The notes under the pieces were generated by a model. That model did not search any database. It was not told the origin of the DNA and saw nothing but the letters and a program-made list of their open reading frames with translations. This document shows, piece by piece, positions 7,813-16,369 of a stretch of DNA of 64,000 bases; within the stretch, counting starts at the first letter, position 1; every line of letters begins with the position of its first letter. This stretch comes from Burkholderia sp. PAMC 26561 (GTDB lineage: Bacteria > Pseudomonadota > Gammaproteobacteria > Burkholderiales > Burkholderiaceae). A program made the position numbers and the translations under genes. Where the stretch lies: assembly GCF_001557535.2 (NCBI RefSeq), contig NZ_CP014306.1, positions 1,674,001 through 1,738,000 on the forward strand, read 5' to 3'.

Positions 7813-9083
7813 AACGCCGTCTCGACCACTTCCTTCACGCGATATTTCGCATCGACAATGAGAATTTGACGCCATTTGTCGAAGGTGAGGCACGGGTGCG
7901 AGATATCGAACGCAATCATGTCGCCGACCTTGATGTCATCGCCCGGCTTGATTCGCAAGTACGCGTGCTGGTCCATCATGCCGAAGATTTCCCAGCCTTC
8001 TCCCGGCGCCACGTCGCGCGGCGATTGCGTGCCGGGGCGGAAGTGGCGTGCGGGTTCGGGCATGCCGGCATCGAAGGCTGCGTCGCGCTTCCCCAAGCCG
8101 ATGATCACGCGATCCGGTTCCGGAATCGACTGCACGTAAGCCCACAATTGCAACGCCGGTTTCAGCCCTTCGCCCATCTTCTTCGCAATCGGATTGCGCG
8201 CAAAAATCTCGTTTTGCGCTTTCTTGTAGACGCCGACGTCGTGCGTCAGGTAACAGCCCGGACGCAGGATCACTTCGATGGCGTCGCTATTCGCCTTCGC
8301 GAATTCATCGGCGACGACGTCGTACCAGGCCGATCCCGCGCCCGACAGAATCGCCGGCTTGCGTTCGATCTTGCCCTGCGCGACCAGCTCGCGCGTCACG
8401 TCCACCGCGTGCTGTAAAAACGCGCGCACCTTCGACTCATCCTGCAGCACGCCTTCATACAACTCGACGCCCGTCAGCTTCACCGTATCCGGCCAACGCG
8501 CGATGGCGGCGAGCACGGCGTCGCGCTGCGCATTATCACGAATGCCGGTGCGGCCGCCTTCCACGCCCAGCTCCAGCAGCACGTTGATCTGCTTGTTCAC
8601 ATCGCTGAAAAACGCGCCGAGCTGATCGACGTTATCCGCCGAATCCACGAGGCAATGGAACTCGAAACCCGGGTCGGTGAGCAGCTCCGCGATCATGCCC
8701 ATATTGCGTTTGCCGACGAGCTGATTCGCCATCAACACGCGATGCACACCGCCGCGATACGCCGCGCGGACCTGATGCGCCGTCGCAAGGGTGATGCCCC
8801 ACGCGCCGGCGTCGAGCTGGCGGCGGAACAATTGGGGCGCCATGGTCGTCTTGCCGTGCGGCGCGAGCTTCACGCCGTATTGCGCCACGAACGCCTGCAT
8901 CCACTTCAGGTTGTACTCCATGCGGTCCGCGTATAGCACGGCGGCGGGCAGGCTCACGTCTTCATCGAGCAGATTCCAGTCGAGACGCGCGGCATCCGCC
9001 AGGTGGACGCTTACGCCCGGGACCATGCCGAGACCCTTGCCGAAAGGATCGATTGTCGCCGTCTGATAGTTTGTAACTTTCAT
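7809..9083 (-). CDS. PLP-dependent amino acid deaminase (D-serine dehydratase / D-threonine aldolase-like fold III)
   Basis: A 424-residue protein of the alanine-racemase-fold DSD1/D-threonine aldolase group. The probable Schiff-base lysine is K78 in KLAPHGKTTMAP. Near the C-terminus, SHPCLTFDKW supplies the His-x-Cys pair that binds zinc in D-serine dehydratases, which argues for a deaminase rather than an aldolase. Start: two in-frame ATGs lie 63 bases apart; the inner one (MKVTNYQ) has GGAG at nine bases and is chosen. It is divergent from the RpiR and D-aminoacylase genes, so it probably degrades the D-amino acids the aminoacylase releases. The substrate is inferred. Confidence 0.85.
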   Translation of the reverse strand: MKVTNYQTATIDPFGKGLGMVPGVSVHLADAARLDWNLLDEDVSLPAAVLYADRMEYNLKWMQAFVAQYGVKLAPHGKTTMAPQLFRRQLDAGAWGITLATAHQVRAAYRGGVHRVLMANQLVGKRNMGMIAELLTDPGFEFHCLVDSADNVDQLGAFFSDVNKQINVLLELGVEGGRTGIRDNAQRDAVLAAIARWPDTVKLTGVELYEGVLQDESKVRAFLQHAVDVTRELVAQGKIERKPAILSGAGSAWYDVVADEFAKANSDAIEVILRPGCYLTHDVGVYKKAQNEIFARNPIAKKMGEGLKPALQLWAYVQSIPEPDRVIIGLGKRDAAFDAGMPEPARHFRPGTQSPRDVAPGEGWEIFGMMDQHAYLRIKPGDDIKVGDMIAFDISHPCLTFDKWRQILIVDAKYRVKEVVETAF

Positions 9084-9166
9084 GTGCTGCTGCTCCATCG
9101 TTCGTTTGTATGTCTTCTGGCTCTTATTTTGAGACGCCGCCTGCATATTCCAGATTGACTCGCTTA

Positions 9167-9210
9167 TGGTACAGAAAGTACGATGCCTGATAAATTGTTA
9201 TTTAGTACCA
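9167..9210. promoter_or_regulatory. Candidate RpiR operator between the divergent D-amino-acid operons
   Basis: TGGTAC (9167-9172) and its exact inverted copy GTACCA (9205-9210) are 32 bases apart, with another GTAC at 9178-9181. They lie between the deaminase start and the preferred RpiR start at 9240. The position suits a shared operator for both divergent transcripts. Binding by the RpiR protein is inference. Confidence 0.45.
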
Positions 9211-9239
9211 CGCTCCGCAAACGCGCGCAAAAGGTTGCC

Positions 9240-10193
9240 ATGAACGTGTCGTCCGAACCGCCAGCTTTCGATATCGTCGCCCGGATCGCCGAGCGTGCGC
9301 CCGAATTGCGCACGGCGGAGCGCAAGGTCGCAGCACTCATTCTCGACGATCTGACCGGTGCATCGCGCGCGAGCATCGGCGCGCTGGCAAAAAAAGCGGC
9401 GGTCAGCATTGCGACCGTGACGCGGTTTGCGAAAGCAGTCGGCTGCGAGGATGTGCGCGAACTGAAGCTGCGGCTGGCGCAAGCGGCGGCCGTCGGGCAG
9501 CGGTTCTTGCGCGGCGGTGGTGATCGCAGCAGTGACGACGCGCTCCCCGATTCCCTCGCTTCCCGCATTTTCGACGATATCCAGACTACGCTCGCCCACA
9601 ATCGCGGCGCATTGCAGGCGGCGCCGATTGCCGCCGCCGCCGATGCCCTCGCTGGCGCCCAGATGATCTACGTCTTCGGCATGGGCGGCGGGTCGACCGC
9701 GCTTGCCGATGAAATGCGCTTTCGCCTCGTGCGCCTCGGCCGCCCGGTGGCGTCGTATCAGGATGGTTTGCTGCAGCGGATGGTTGCCGCGACGCTCTCC
9801 AAAGATCACGTGGTCGTGGCGTTGTCGGTGACGGGACGCACGCCCGAGATGGTCGAGAGTTGCCGCGTCGCGCGGGAATACGGCGCTCGGGTGATTGCAC
9901 TGACCGCGCCGGTTTCGCCGCTCGCGCAACTGGCCGACTGGCTGATCCCGGTCATCGCGAACGAAACGGACTTCATCTACAAGCCGTCGACATCCCGATA
10001 CGCCATGTTGATGGCGCTCGACCTGCTCGTTACCGAACTTGCCGTGAAGCAGGGCGAAACCAGCCGCGAGCTTTTGCGGCGCATGAAACACGCGCTCGAC
10101 GCGTATCGCGGCGGTGGTGATGAACGGCAGCCGTCCGGCGAGCCATTCGGCGAGCCTTCCGGCGAGTACTTCCGCGAGCCCTTAGGAGACTGA
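9240..10193 (+). CDS. MurR/RpiR-family transcriptional regulator (HTH + SIS)
   Basis: A 317-residue regulator. An N-terminal HTH_6 domain spans about residues 15-90; AKKAAVSIATVTRFAKAVG is its recognition part. A SIS domain, normally a phosphosugar or ligand sensor, spans about 125-265 (VFGMGGGSTALADEMRFRL, VVALSVTGRTPEMVESC). The start is placed at an ATG with AAAAGG five bases before it; an ATG 57 bases upstream lacks such a site and would overlap the candidate operator. The extreme C-terminus has an odd Gly-Glu-Pro repeat tail (GEPFGEPSGEYFREP). It is one base from the D-aminoacylase gene, so probably cotranscribed with its target. Confidence 0.9.
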   Translation: MNVSSEPPAFDIVARIAERAPELRTAERKVAALILDDLTGASRASIGALAKKAAVSIATVTRFAKAVGCEDVRELKLRLAQAAAVGQRFLRGGGDRSSDDALPDSLASRIFDDIQTTLAHNRGALQAAPIAAAADALAGAQMIYVFGMGGGSTALADEMRFRLVRLGRPVASYQDGLLQRMVAATLSKDHVVVALSVTGRTPEMVESCRVAREYGARVIALTAPVSPLAQLADWLIPVIANETDFIYKPSTSRYAMLMALDLLVTELAVKQGETSRELLRRMKHALDAYRGGGDERQPSGEPFGEPSGEYFREPLGD

Positions 10194-10194
10194 A

Positions 10195-11679
10195 ATGGCA
10201 TTGGATTCACAAACACACGCCCATACGCTGATCAAGGGCGCACGGGTTATCGATGGAACCGGCGCGCCCGCGGTTCAGCGTGACGTGGCGGTAAAGGACG
10301 GGCAGATCGTGGCGATCGGCGCGCTCGATCAATGGACGGCCGACAACGTGGTGGAGGCAGAAGGGCGGGTGCTGGCGCCGGGTTTCATCGACGTTCATAC
10401 GCACGACGATACCCACGTCATCCGCTCGCCGCAGATGCTGCCGAAGATCTCGCAAGGCGTGACGACGGTGATCGTCGGCAATTGCGGGATCAGCGCGTCG
10501 CCGGTGACGCTCAAAGGCGCTCCGCCCGATCCGATGAACTTGCTGGGCGCGCAAGCCGATTTTCAGTACCCGACATTCGCGGCGTATATCGATGCCGTGA
10601 ACGTTGCGCGTCCGGCCGTGAACGTGGGCGCGTTGATCGGGCACACGGCGCTGCGCAATAACCATATGGACCGGCTGGATCGCGGGGCTTCGCCGGCGGA
10701 AATCGACGGCATGCGCGCCCAGCTCGAAGAAGCGTTGGCGCACGGCGCGCTTGGACTGAGCAGCGGTCTTGCCTATGGCTCGGCATTCAATGCGCCGCCG
10801 GAAGAAGTAATGGCGCTGGCCGAGCCGCTGGCGCATGCCGGCGCGCTGTACACCACGCACATGCGCACCGAATTCGATGCGATTCTCGACGCGATGGAAG
10901 AGGCCTATCAGGTCGGCAAGCATGCGCGCGTTCCGGTCGTGATCTCGCATTTGAAGTGTGCGGGGCCGTCGAACTGGGGCCGCAGCACGGAGGTGTTGAA
11001 GTCGCTCGACACGACCCGCGAAGGCCAACCGGTGGGATGCGATTGTTATCCGTACAACCGTAGTTCATCGACGCTCGATGTGAAACAGGTGACCGGCGAT
11101 ATCGACATCACGATCACGTGGTCCACGCCGCATCCCGAGATGGCCGGCAAGCTGATTTCCGAGGTCGCGGCCGAATGGCAAGTCACACAACAGGAGGCGG
11201 GCAAGCGCCTGCAGCCGGCGGGCGCCGTGTATCACAACATGTCGGAAGACGACGTGCGGCGGATCTTGTCGCACCCGGCGACGATGGTCGGCTCCGATGG
11301 CTTGCCGAATGACCCGCTGCCGCATCCGCGTTTGTGGGGCGCGTTTCCGCGCGTGCTCGGGCACTATGCGCGCGACACGTCGCTCCTGCCTCTTGAGGAG
11401 GCGGTGCGCAAGATGACGGGGTTATCGGCACGGCGGTTCGGGCTGGCCGGGCGCGGTCTCGTGAAAGTGGGCTATCACGCGGACCTCGTTCTTTTCGATG
11501 CCGATCAAGTCCGCGATACCGCGACGTTCGCCGAGCCGAGGCAGACGGCGGATGGCATCGATGCAGTCTGGGTGAACGGCGTGCTGTCGTATCTGGACGG
11601 AGGGGTGACAGGACAACGGGCGGGACAGTTTGTGGCGCGTGGCGAGGGTTCGAAACTCGACGCGCTTGGGCATTTCTAA
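10195..11679 (+). CDS. N-acyl-D-amino-acid deacylase (D-aminoacylase)
   Basis: A 494-residue amidohydrolase-superfamily enzyme that removes the acyl group from N-acyl-D-amino acids. Metal-site residues are visible: H68 and H70 in GFIDVHTHDD, C97 in GNCGIS (the bridging Cys typical of D-aminoacylases), His in TTHMRTE and in ISHLKCAG, and the catalytic Asp in MVGSDGLPND. AGGAG is correctly spaced before the ATG. It begins one base after the regulator stop and 17 bases before the RidA gene, so it is the middle gene of a regulator-deacylase-RidA operon. Confidence 0.93.
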   Translation: MALDSQTHAHTLIKGARVIDGTGAPAVQRDVAVKDGQIVAIGALDQWTADNVVEAEGRVLAPGFIDVHTHDDTHVIRSPQMLPKISQGVTTVIVGNCGISASPVTLKGAPPDPMNLLGAQADFQYPTFAAYIDAVNVARPAVNVGALIGHTALRNNHMDRLDRGASPAEIDGMRAQLEEALAHGALGLSSGLAYGSAFNAPPEEVMALAEPLAHAGALYTTHMRTEFDAILDAMEEAYQVGKHARVPVVISHLKCAGPSNWGRSTEVLKSLDTTREGQPVGCDCYPYNRSSSTLDVKQVTGDIDITITWSTPHPEMAGKLISEVAAEWQVTQQEAGKRLQPAGAVYHNMSEDDVRRILSHPATMVGSDGLPNDPLPHPRLWGAFPRVLGHYARDTSLLPLEEAVRKMTGLSARRFGLAGRGLVKVGYHADLVLFDADQVRDTATFAEPRQTADGIDAVWVNGVLSYLDGGVTGQRAGQFVARGEGSKLDALGHF

Positions 11680-11696
11680 CTTAAAGGATATTGACC

Positions 11697-12083
11697 ATGA
11701 AACGATATGGTGTGGAAGGCGGTAAAGGACAAGGCGGTGCGGTGATGCCGTTCTCGCGTGCAGTTGAAGCGGACGGATGGCTGTTCGTATCAGGCCAGAC
11801 GCCGATGGAAAACGGCGAAGTGATCGAAGGCGGGATCGTTGCTCAATCGCACAAGGCGATTCAGAATGTATTCGCGATCTTGAAAGAAGCCGGATATGGC
11901 GCAGAGCATGTCGTTCGTTGCGGCGTCTGGCTCGATGACCCGCGGGATTTCGCGTCGTTCAACAAGGTGTTCAAGGAGTATTTTGGTGAGCATCCGCCGG
12001 CGCGCGCTTGCGTGGTTTCGTCGATGGTGATCGACTGCAAGGTCGAAGTGGATTGTGTGGCTTATAAGAAGGCGGTCGAATAA
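11697..12083 (+). CDS. RidA (YjgF/YER057c/UK114) family protein
   Basis: A 128-residue trimeric RidA-fold protein. RidA speeds hydrolysis of the reactive enamines and imines released by PLP-dependent dehydratases. The conserved Arg that binds the substrate carboxylate is in HPPARACVVS, and RCGVWLDDPRDFASFN is the usual central motif. The ATG is preferred over a TTG two codons upstream because AAAGGA lies nine bases before it. Placed next to a D-amino-acid deacylase and a divergent PLP deaminase, it probably clears the imine made from D-amino acids. Confidence 0.92.
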   Translation: MKRYGVEGGKGQGGAVMPFSRAVEADGWLFVSGQTPMENGEVIEGGIVAQSHKAIQNVFAILKEAGYGAEHVVRCGVWLDDPRDFASFNKVFKEYFGEHPPARACVVSSMVIDCKVEVDCVAYKKAVE

Positions 12084-12110
12084 GCGCAAGTCTCATTGGA
12101 GTTTGCCTTG

Positions 12111-12135
12111 AAACAGTCCCGAGCCGGGACTGTTT
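12111..12135 (+). terminator. Terminator of the D-aminoacylase operon
   Basis: A perfect 10-bp stem AAACAGTCCC / GGGACTGTTT with loop GAGCC, 28 bases after the RidA stop. The T tract is short (TTT, then CTATATT). Confidence 0.8.
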
Positions 12136-12558
12136 CTATATTCGTTGGCGTTGGTTGCATGTTTGTCGTTTGGCAAATTTTTTGAAGCGGTTTGTCACTG
12201 ACCGATTGCGACGCGGGCAGCATTGTCAAGCCAGGAATTGTCGATTACTAATTTCTAGAAAACACGCGTGTTTTTACTGCCAGGGAATGACTTTTGGCTG
12301 TTGGAGAGTAAGAATACTGCTGTCCCAACGCATCCTTCTCTTGTTGCTAACCATACGTTTTACTGGTCGAAAATAAGCAGCCTTGCTGATTCCGAAACAG
12401 TCTTTGCGCTTAATTTTGAGCAATGATACGTAATTAAAATTAATGAGCACATCCCTTAAGATGATTCTTATAAAATCATATTTTTGCTCATATTCCTTGC
12501 CGGAATAACAGAAAAACGATAAAAGCTAGCTTTCAGCAGATTACGAGTAAAAAGCGCG
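12136..12558. other. AT-rich gene-free stretch, left part of an islet
   Basis: No supportable gene is visible. Base composition drops sharply here, with runs such as TTTTTTGAA and ATTAAAATTAATG. Several -10-like hexamers occur but no clear promoter can be selected. It marks the left edge of an AT-richer islet that carries the next two genes. No insertion sequence ends or flanking direct repeats were found. Confidence 0.5.
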
Positions 12559-13365
12559 ATGATTGAGGAAAACAACGAAATCAAGCTGTATCAAGTCGAG
12601 TCGGCGAGGTACTTGCTCACCGCCGGGCAAGACATGATCAATTCGCACCTTAGGGAGGGGAAGGTTTGGGAGTCTATAACACTGCAGATATCTCAGCTTC
12701 TTTTAGAGAATATAAACAGCCCGGTCGTTGTCGATGTTGGAGCCAATCTTGGCGCGTTTTCCGTTCCTATCGGAATACACATCAAGGATAAAAACGGCCA
12801 ACTTCATGCTTTTGAACCCCAGCGCCAAGTGTTTTACCAGCTTTGTGGGAATTTTTTTTCCAATCACTTAAAACACTGTTTCGCCCACCACATGGCTGTT
12901 GGCGATTATGACGGCAGCATTGACGTACCCGTACTGGATTTAACAAAGGAAACAAATGTTGGGTCGCTGTCTCTTGATCCAAGCATTCGGCTGGAGCAAA
13001 GGATGCTTACCACGCAGCCGACCGAAACAGAGAAGGTGCGCATTGCTACACTCAATAGCCTGAACTTGCCGCACGCAGACTTGATTAAGATCGATGTGGA
13101 AGGTCTCGAGCTGGAAGTCTTAAAAGGTGCGAGAAAGTGGCTTGAGCTTTCAGGTTATCCCCCAATTCTGTACGAGGTCTGGGGCGATTATATGAAAGGG
13201 CAAGTGGGAAAGAGAAATCGATTGATGAGCCTTGTGCAGAAAGGACTTGGATACGAAACTGTCATGTTCGGCGAGCTATGCATCGCTCAGCATCCGAATC
13301 GGAAAACCCTCGAAATCAAGAAAGAGAAAGATAACGGGCTGTCTATTAGAAGAATTGGCGCTTAG
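12559..13365 (+). CDS. FkbM-family SAM-dependent methyltransferase
   Basis: A 268-residue protein with an FkbM methyltransferase domain. The SAM-binding motif is VVVDVGANLGAFSVP (about residues 54-68). HAFEPQRQVFYQL is the following strand with its acidic ribose contact. LIKIDVEGLELEVLKGARKW is the family's typical motif. FkbM enzymes O-methylate sugars or secondary metabolites, often on surface glycans. Base and codon use are much more AT-rich than in flanking genes, which suggests horizontal transfer. No other glycan or secondary-metabolite gene is beside it, so the substrate is unknown. The Shine-Dalgarno is weak. Confidence 0.88.
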   Translation: MIEENNEIKLYQVESARYLLTAGQDMINSHLREGKVWESITLQISQLLLENINSPVVVDVGANLGAFSVPIGIHIKDKNGQLHAFEPQRQVFYQLCGNFFSNHLKHCFAHHMAVGDYDGSIDVPVLDLTKETNVGSLSLDPSIRLEQRMLTTQPTETEKVRIATLNSLNLPHADLIKIDVEGLELEVLKGARKWLELSGYPPILYEVWGDYMKGQVGKRNRLMSLVQKGLGYETVMFGELCIAQHPNRKTLEIKKEKDNGLSIRRIGA

Positions 13366-13580
13366 TCAAAATTGAATCTTGAAATAATGTCAGTAACGGT
13401 CCGAGAAGGTTCTGACAAAAAACGAGTATTCTGGTCAGCACTAGCAATGTTGGAGAGTATTTGAAAAAGAAACGCAGTATTTTTGCTTTTCGTTTATCGA
13501 AAACTACATCCGCGAATTCGTCATTCAGTTAGATAAGAGTACGCGGGCCAACGTGGCCATTGCCAGGAGCCGCCCACCAT

Positions 13581-14606
13581 ATGCGTTCGAGTCAATTCAG
13601 TCGTCTCATTCAAAGAGCTATAGTTTTATTGCTTCTATTAGTGACGGTCAAAGCCTTCGCCCGCTACACCGATTGCACTGCGCCGCTCCCGCTAACCGTA
13701 AATTTACCGTCGGTGTCTGTGCCCAGCAGTCTTCCGGTAGGACAGCCGATTCCTGGTGCAAAGGCAAGCTTCGCAATTCCCGTTACCTGCTCATATACCT
13801 TTCCAGGCGGCTCGCGTTGGCATATCAGCAGCGTGTCGGCCACGATCGCGCTGGTTTCAGGCTTTTCCGACGTCTATACGTTTAGCGGGATGGGAGCCGG
13901 CGTAGGGTTTCGCATGAGAGGAGCCGATGGATCGATCCTCGCGCTAGTCATCCATGGGACTTCATTAAATGCGTTCGACGTGGGGCCGGCGAACAATGGC
14001 AGTAATCTGCTTCAAGGATCATTCGAATTGGTGAGAACTGCGAAATTGATGACTCCCGGATCGTTTAGTTTTTCGATGGTCGCAAGTGTCAATGATCAGG
14101 AATTTGCAAACAAGACCGACACGAACAGCAATATGAAATTCGGATATACGATGAATCCCGTTACTGTAGCGGCATGCACCGTTACACAAACAGACATTGC
14201 GGTGACATTGCCTACAATTCCTACTTCAGCGCTTTCGTCTGTTGGCGCCACAGCCGGATCGCAATTGTTCGCAATAAACCTGCAATGCGAGGAGGACGCC
14301 AAGCCGCAAATCAGTATCGCTGACGTGGTAACCCCGTCGAATCAATCTACCGAACTCAGTCTTGCTCCAGATTCAACCGCAACCGGGGTTGCGGTGCAGA
14401 TTCTTAGCGGTTCGTCATTGGTGCGGTATAGCCCCTCGTCTCTTTTCTACACCACGAGTAATGTTCCACTTACTAACACGATAAGTTTTGGAACATTTTC
14501 TGGAACCGCTCATATCCCGTTCAATGCACGTTACGTGCGCGTCGCCGGAACGCTAAAAGCAGGAACGGTCCGGGCGCTCGCAACATTCACTTTTTCCTAT
14601 CAATAG
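13581..14606 (+). CDS. Two-domain fimbrial tip adhesin (MrkD/FimH-like), orphan
   Basis: A 341-residue exported protein. The ATG with AGGAG 11 bases upstream is chosen over a TTG seven codons earlier. A signal peptide (RLIQRAIVLLLLLVTVKAFA) ends near residue 27. The N-terminal ~170 residues, with a Cys pair (YTDCTAPL and PVTCSYTFPGG), resemble the receptor-binding domain of chaperone-usher tip adhesins. The second half starts at VAACTVTQTDIAVTLPTIP and has another Cys (INLQCEED). It ends in an alternating strand, VRALATFTFSYQ, like a pilin domain waiting for donor-strand exchange. No chaperone, usher or major pilin gene is adjacent. Composition is AT-richer than the host average. The exact receptor is unknown. 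Confidence 0.72.
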   Translation: MRSSQFSRLIQRAIVLLLLLVTVKAFARYTDCTAPLPLTVNLPSVSVPSSLPVGQPIPGAKASFAIPVTCSYTFPGGSRWHISSVSATIALVSGFSDVYTFSGMGAGVGFRMRGADGSILALVIHGTSLNAFDVGPANNGSNLLQGSFELVRTAKLMTPGSFSFSMVASVNDQEFANKTDTNSNMKFGYTMNPVTVAACTVTQTDIAVTLPTIPTSALSSVGATAGSQLFAINLQCEEDAKPQISIADVVTPSNQSTELSLAPDSTATGVAVQILSGSSLVRYSPSSLFYTTSNVPLTNTISFGTFSGTAHIPFNARYVRVAGTLKAGTVRALATFTFSYQ

Positions 14607-14633
14607 CCCTGCCTGTGATGCTTTCGAATGGTT

Positions 14634-15461
14634 CTACTGCCGCGCAAGCCGCGCGTTATCCGGCATCGGCAGATTGAAGTTGGTCCGGAACGGGTTGATG
14701 TCGAGCCCGCCGCGCCGTGTGTATCGTGCATAAACGGCAAGGCGTTCCGGCTTGCATTCGCGCATTACATCCACAAAGATTTTCTCGACGCACTGCTCGT
14801 GAAACCCCGTGTGTTCGCGGTACGAAATGATGTACCGGAGCAAACCGGCATGATCGATCGGCGCGCCGACGTACCGAATCTGCACGCTGCCCCAATCCGG
14901 CTGGCCGGTGACCGGACAATTCGATTTCAGCAGGTTTGAGAACAAGGTTTCATCGACCGGTGATTCACCATGTGATGCGCTCAACAACGACGGATCGGGC
15001 GTATAAATATCCGCATCCAGATCCAGCCGGTCCAGCGACAAACCCTCGAATTCTTCCATCTTCAACTTCACGCCAAACTCATAAGGCGCGACAAGCTGAA
15101 CCGAAACGTTCGCGCCGCAAATAGCGGAAACGTCCTTGCGAATGGCGGCACGAACTTCATCGATGGAATCGAAAGCCGTCTGCGAGAACGATCCCAGATA
15201 CAGCTTGAACGACTTCGACTCCACGATATTCGGCGAATCCGCCGGCACGATGAACGTCGCCACCGCAATCTGCGGCTTGCCCTTGCGGTTCAGCCACGAA
15301 AGCTCATAGCCATTCCAGATGTCCGTGCCGAAAAACGGCAGTCGCGCCGTCAGCCCGATCGCCGCGCGGCCTGACGCCCGATCGATGGGAAAGAGCAGCG
15401 AAGGATCGTATTGTTCGCGGTACTGGACCGGCTTACCAAGGGGAGATTGTTCTGGCGTCAT
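14634..15461 (-). CDS. queF: NADPH-dependent 7-cyano-7-deazaguanine reductase QueF
   Basis: A 275-residue enzyme reducing preQ0 to preQ1 in queuosine tRNA-modification synthesis. The length fits the long, two-domain E. coli (YqcD) type. The substrate motif [17 protein letters not shown] lies mid-protein. The active-site Cys is in [15 protein letters not shown]. The C-terminal [16 protein letters not shown] is conserved. The start is MTPEQSP; an open frame continues upstream but only through the body of the nucleotidase gene. Its ATG overlaps the nucleotidase stop in ATGA, so the two are translationally coupled. Confidence 0.96.
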   Translation of the reverse strand: MTPEQSPLGKPVQYREQYDPSLLFPIDRASGRAAIGLTARLPFFGTDIWNGYELSWLNRKGKPQIAVATFIVPADSPNIVESKSFKLYLGSFSQTAFDSIDEVRAAIRKDVSAICGANVSVQLVAPYEFGVKLKMEEFEGLSLDRLDLDADIYTPDPSLLSASHGESPVDETLFSNLLKSNCPVTGQPDWGSVQIRYVGAPIDHAGLLRYIISYREHTGFHEQCVEKIFVDVMRECKPERLAVYARYTRRGGLDINPFRTNFNLPMPDNARLARQ

Positions 15462-16363
15462 GATGCGTTCGCTATGCCATTCGGTACGTGTCCGGTCGCT
15501 GTCACGACGCGGGCCGATTCGATGTGGCCAATTTGGTCGTCGAAGAAAAAGTCGGGTTCGAACTTGGCCAGGAACGGGCCTTTGTTCAATCCACCGAGGA
15601 ACATCGCTTCGTCGATTTCGATGTTCCAGGCCATCAGCGTCCGGATCGCGCGTTCGTGCGCCGGTGCGGAACGCGCAGTGACGAGCGCCGTGCGAATGCA
15701 CATCCGCGTTGCTTCATGGCTGAGTTTTTGCAGCTTGTGAAGCGCTTCGAGCAACGGTTTCAACGGACCGTTTGCCAGAGCCAGATCCTTCTTGCCGACC
15801 TCGTGCTCGACAAACGCGGGCAATCCCCGCGACTGAAACACTTGCTCGGCTTCGTCGGAGAAAAGGACAGCGTCGCCGTCGAAGGCAATGCGATTCTCGT
15901 CAGGATACCGGCTTGCCGTCAGCGGCGCTCGCGGAACGACGGTCGCGGCGGGGAAGCCGGCGGCGATGGCATCGCGTACATCGATCGAATTCGCCGATAA
16001 AAACAACGACGCGCGAAACGGTTCCAGATATCGAAACGGCGACTCGCCGCGCGTGAACACGCCGCGTTCAATTGCGAGGCCATGTTCCTTGCACGAACTG
16101 AACGCGCGCAACCCGCTGATGGGATCGCTGCGCGACAGGATCACGACTTCCACGCGCCGCTCGCTGTCAACGTTCAGCGCCAGCAGTTTCTCGATCAATG
16201 AAAACGCGATGCCCGGTTTAGCCGGAACGCTCAGGCGCGAACGCTGCAGCGCTTCGTATTCGCGCAGATCTCCGGATTCGTAGACCTCGTTTTCTTCCTC
16301 GAAATCGAACAACGCTCGCGACGAAATCGCGACCACCAGCTTGTCATCGAGCGTGAACGCCAT
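15458..16363 (-). CDS. 5'-nucleotidase (cytosolic cN-I-like family)
   Basis: A 301-residue protein of the bacterial 5'-nucleotidase family related to eukaryotic cytosolic nucleotidase I. These are HAD-fold enzymes that dephosphorylate nucleoside monophosphates. Conserved stretches include [17 protein letters not shown] at the N-terminus (family position of the catalytic Asp, here DFEEEN), [11 protein letters not shown], and [15 protein letters not shown] in the middle. [11 protein letters not shown] lies near the end. It starts 6 bases after ilvA and overlaps queF by 4 bases, making an ilvA-nucleotidase-queF operon. No obvious pathway links the three. Confidence 0.85.
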   Translation of the reverse strand: MAFTLDDKLVVAISSRALFDFEEENEVYESGDLREYEALQRSRLSVPAKPGIAFSLIEKLLALNVDSERRVEVVILSRSDPISGLRAFSSCKEHGLAIERGVFTRGESPFRYLEPFRASLFLSANSIDVRDAIAAGFPAATVVPRAPLTASRYPDENRIAFDGDAVLFSDEAEQVFQSRGLPAFVEHEVGKKDLALANGPLKPLLEALHKLQKLSHEATRMCIRTALVTARSAPAHERAIRTLMAWNIEIDEAMFLGGLNKGPFLAKFEPDFFFDDQIGHIESARVVTATGHVPNGIANAS

Positions 16364-16369
16364 GCGCGG

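Noticed and set aside
12155..12376. A 73-codon frame in the AT-rich stretch
   Set aside because: No ribosome site, no family resemblance and no neighbour support.
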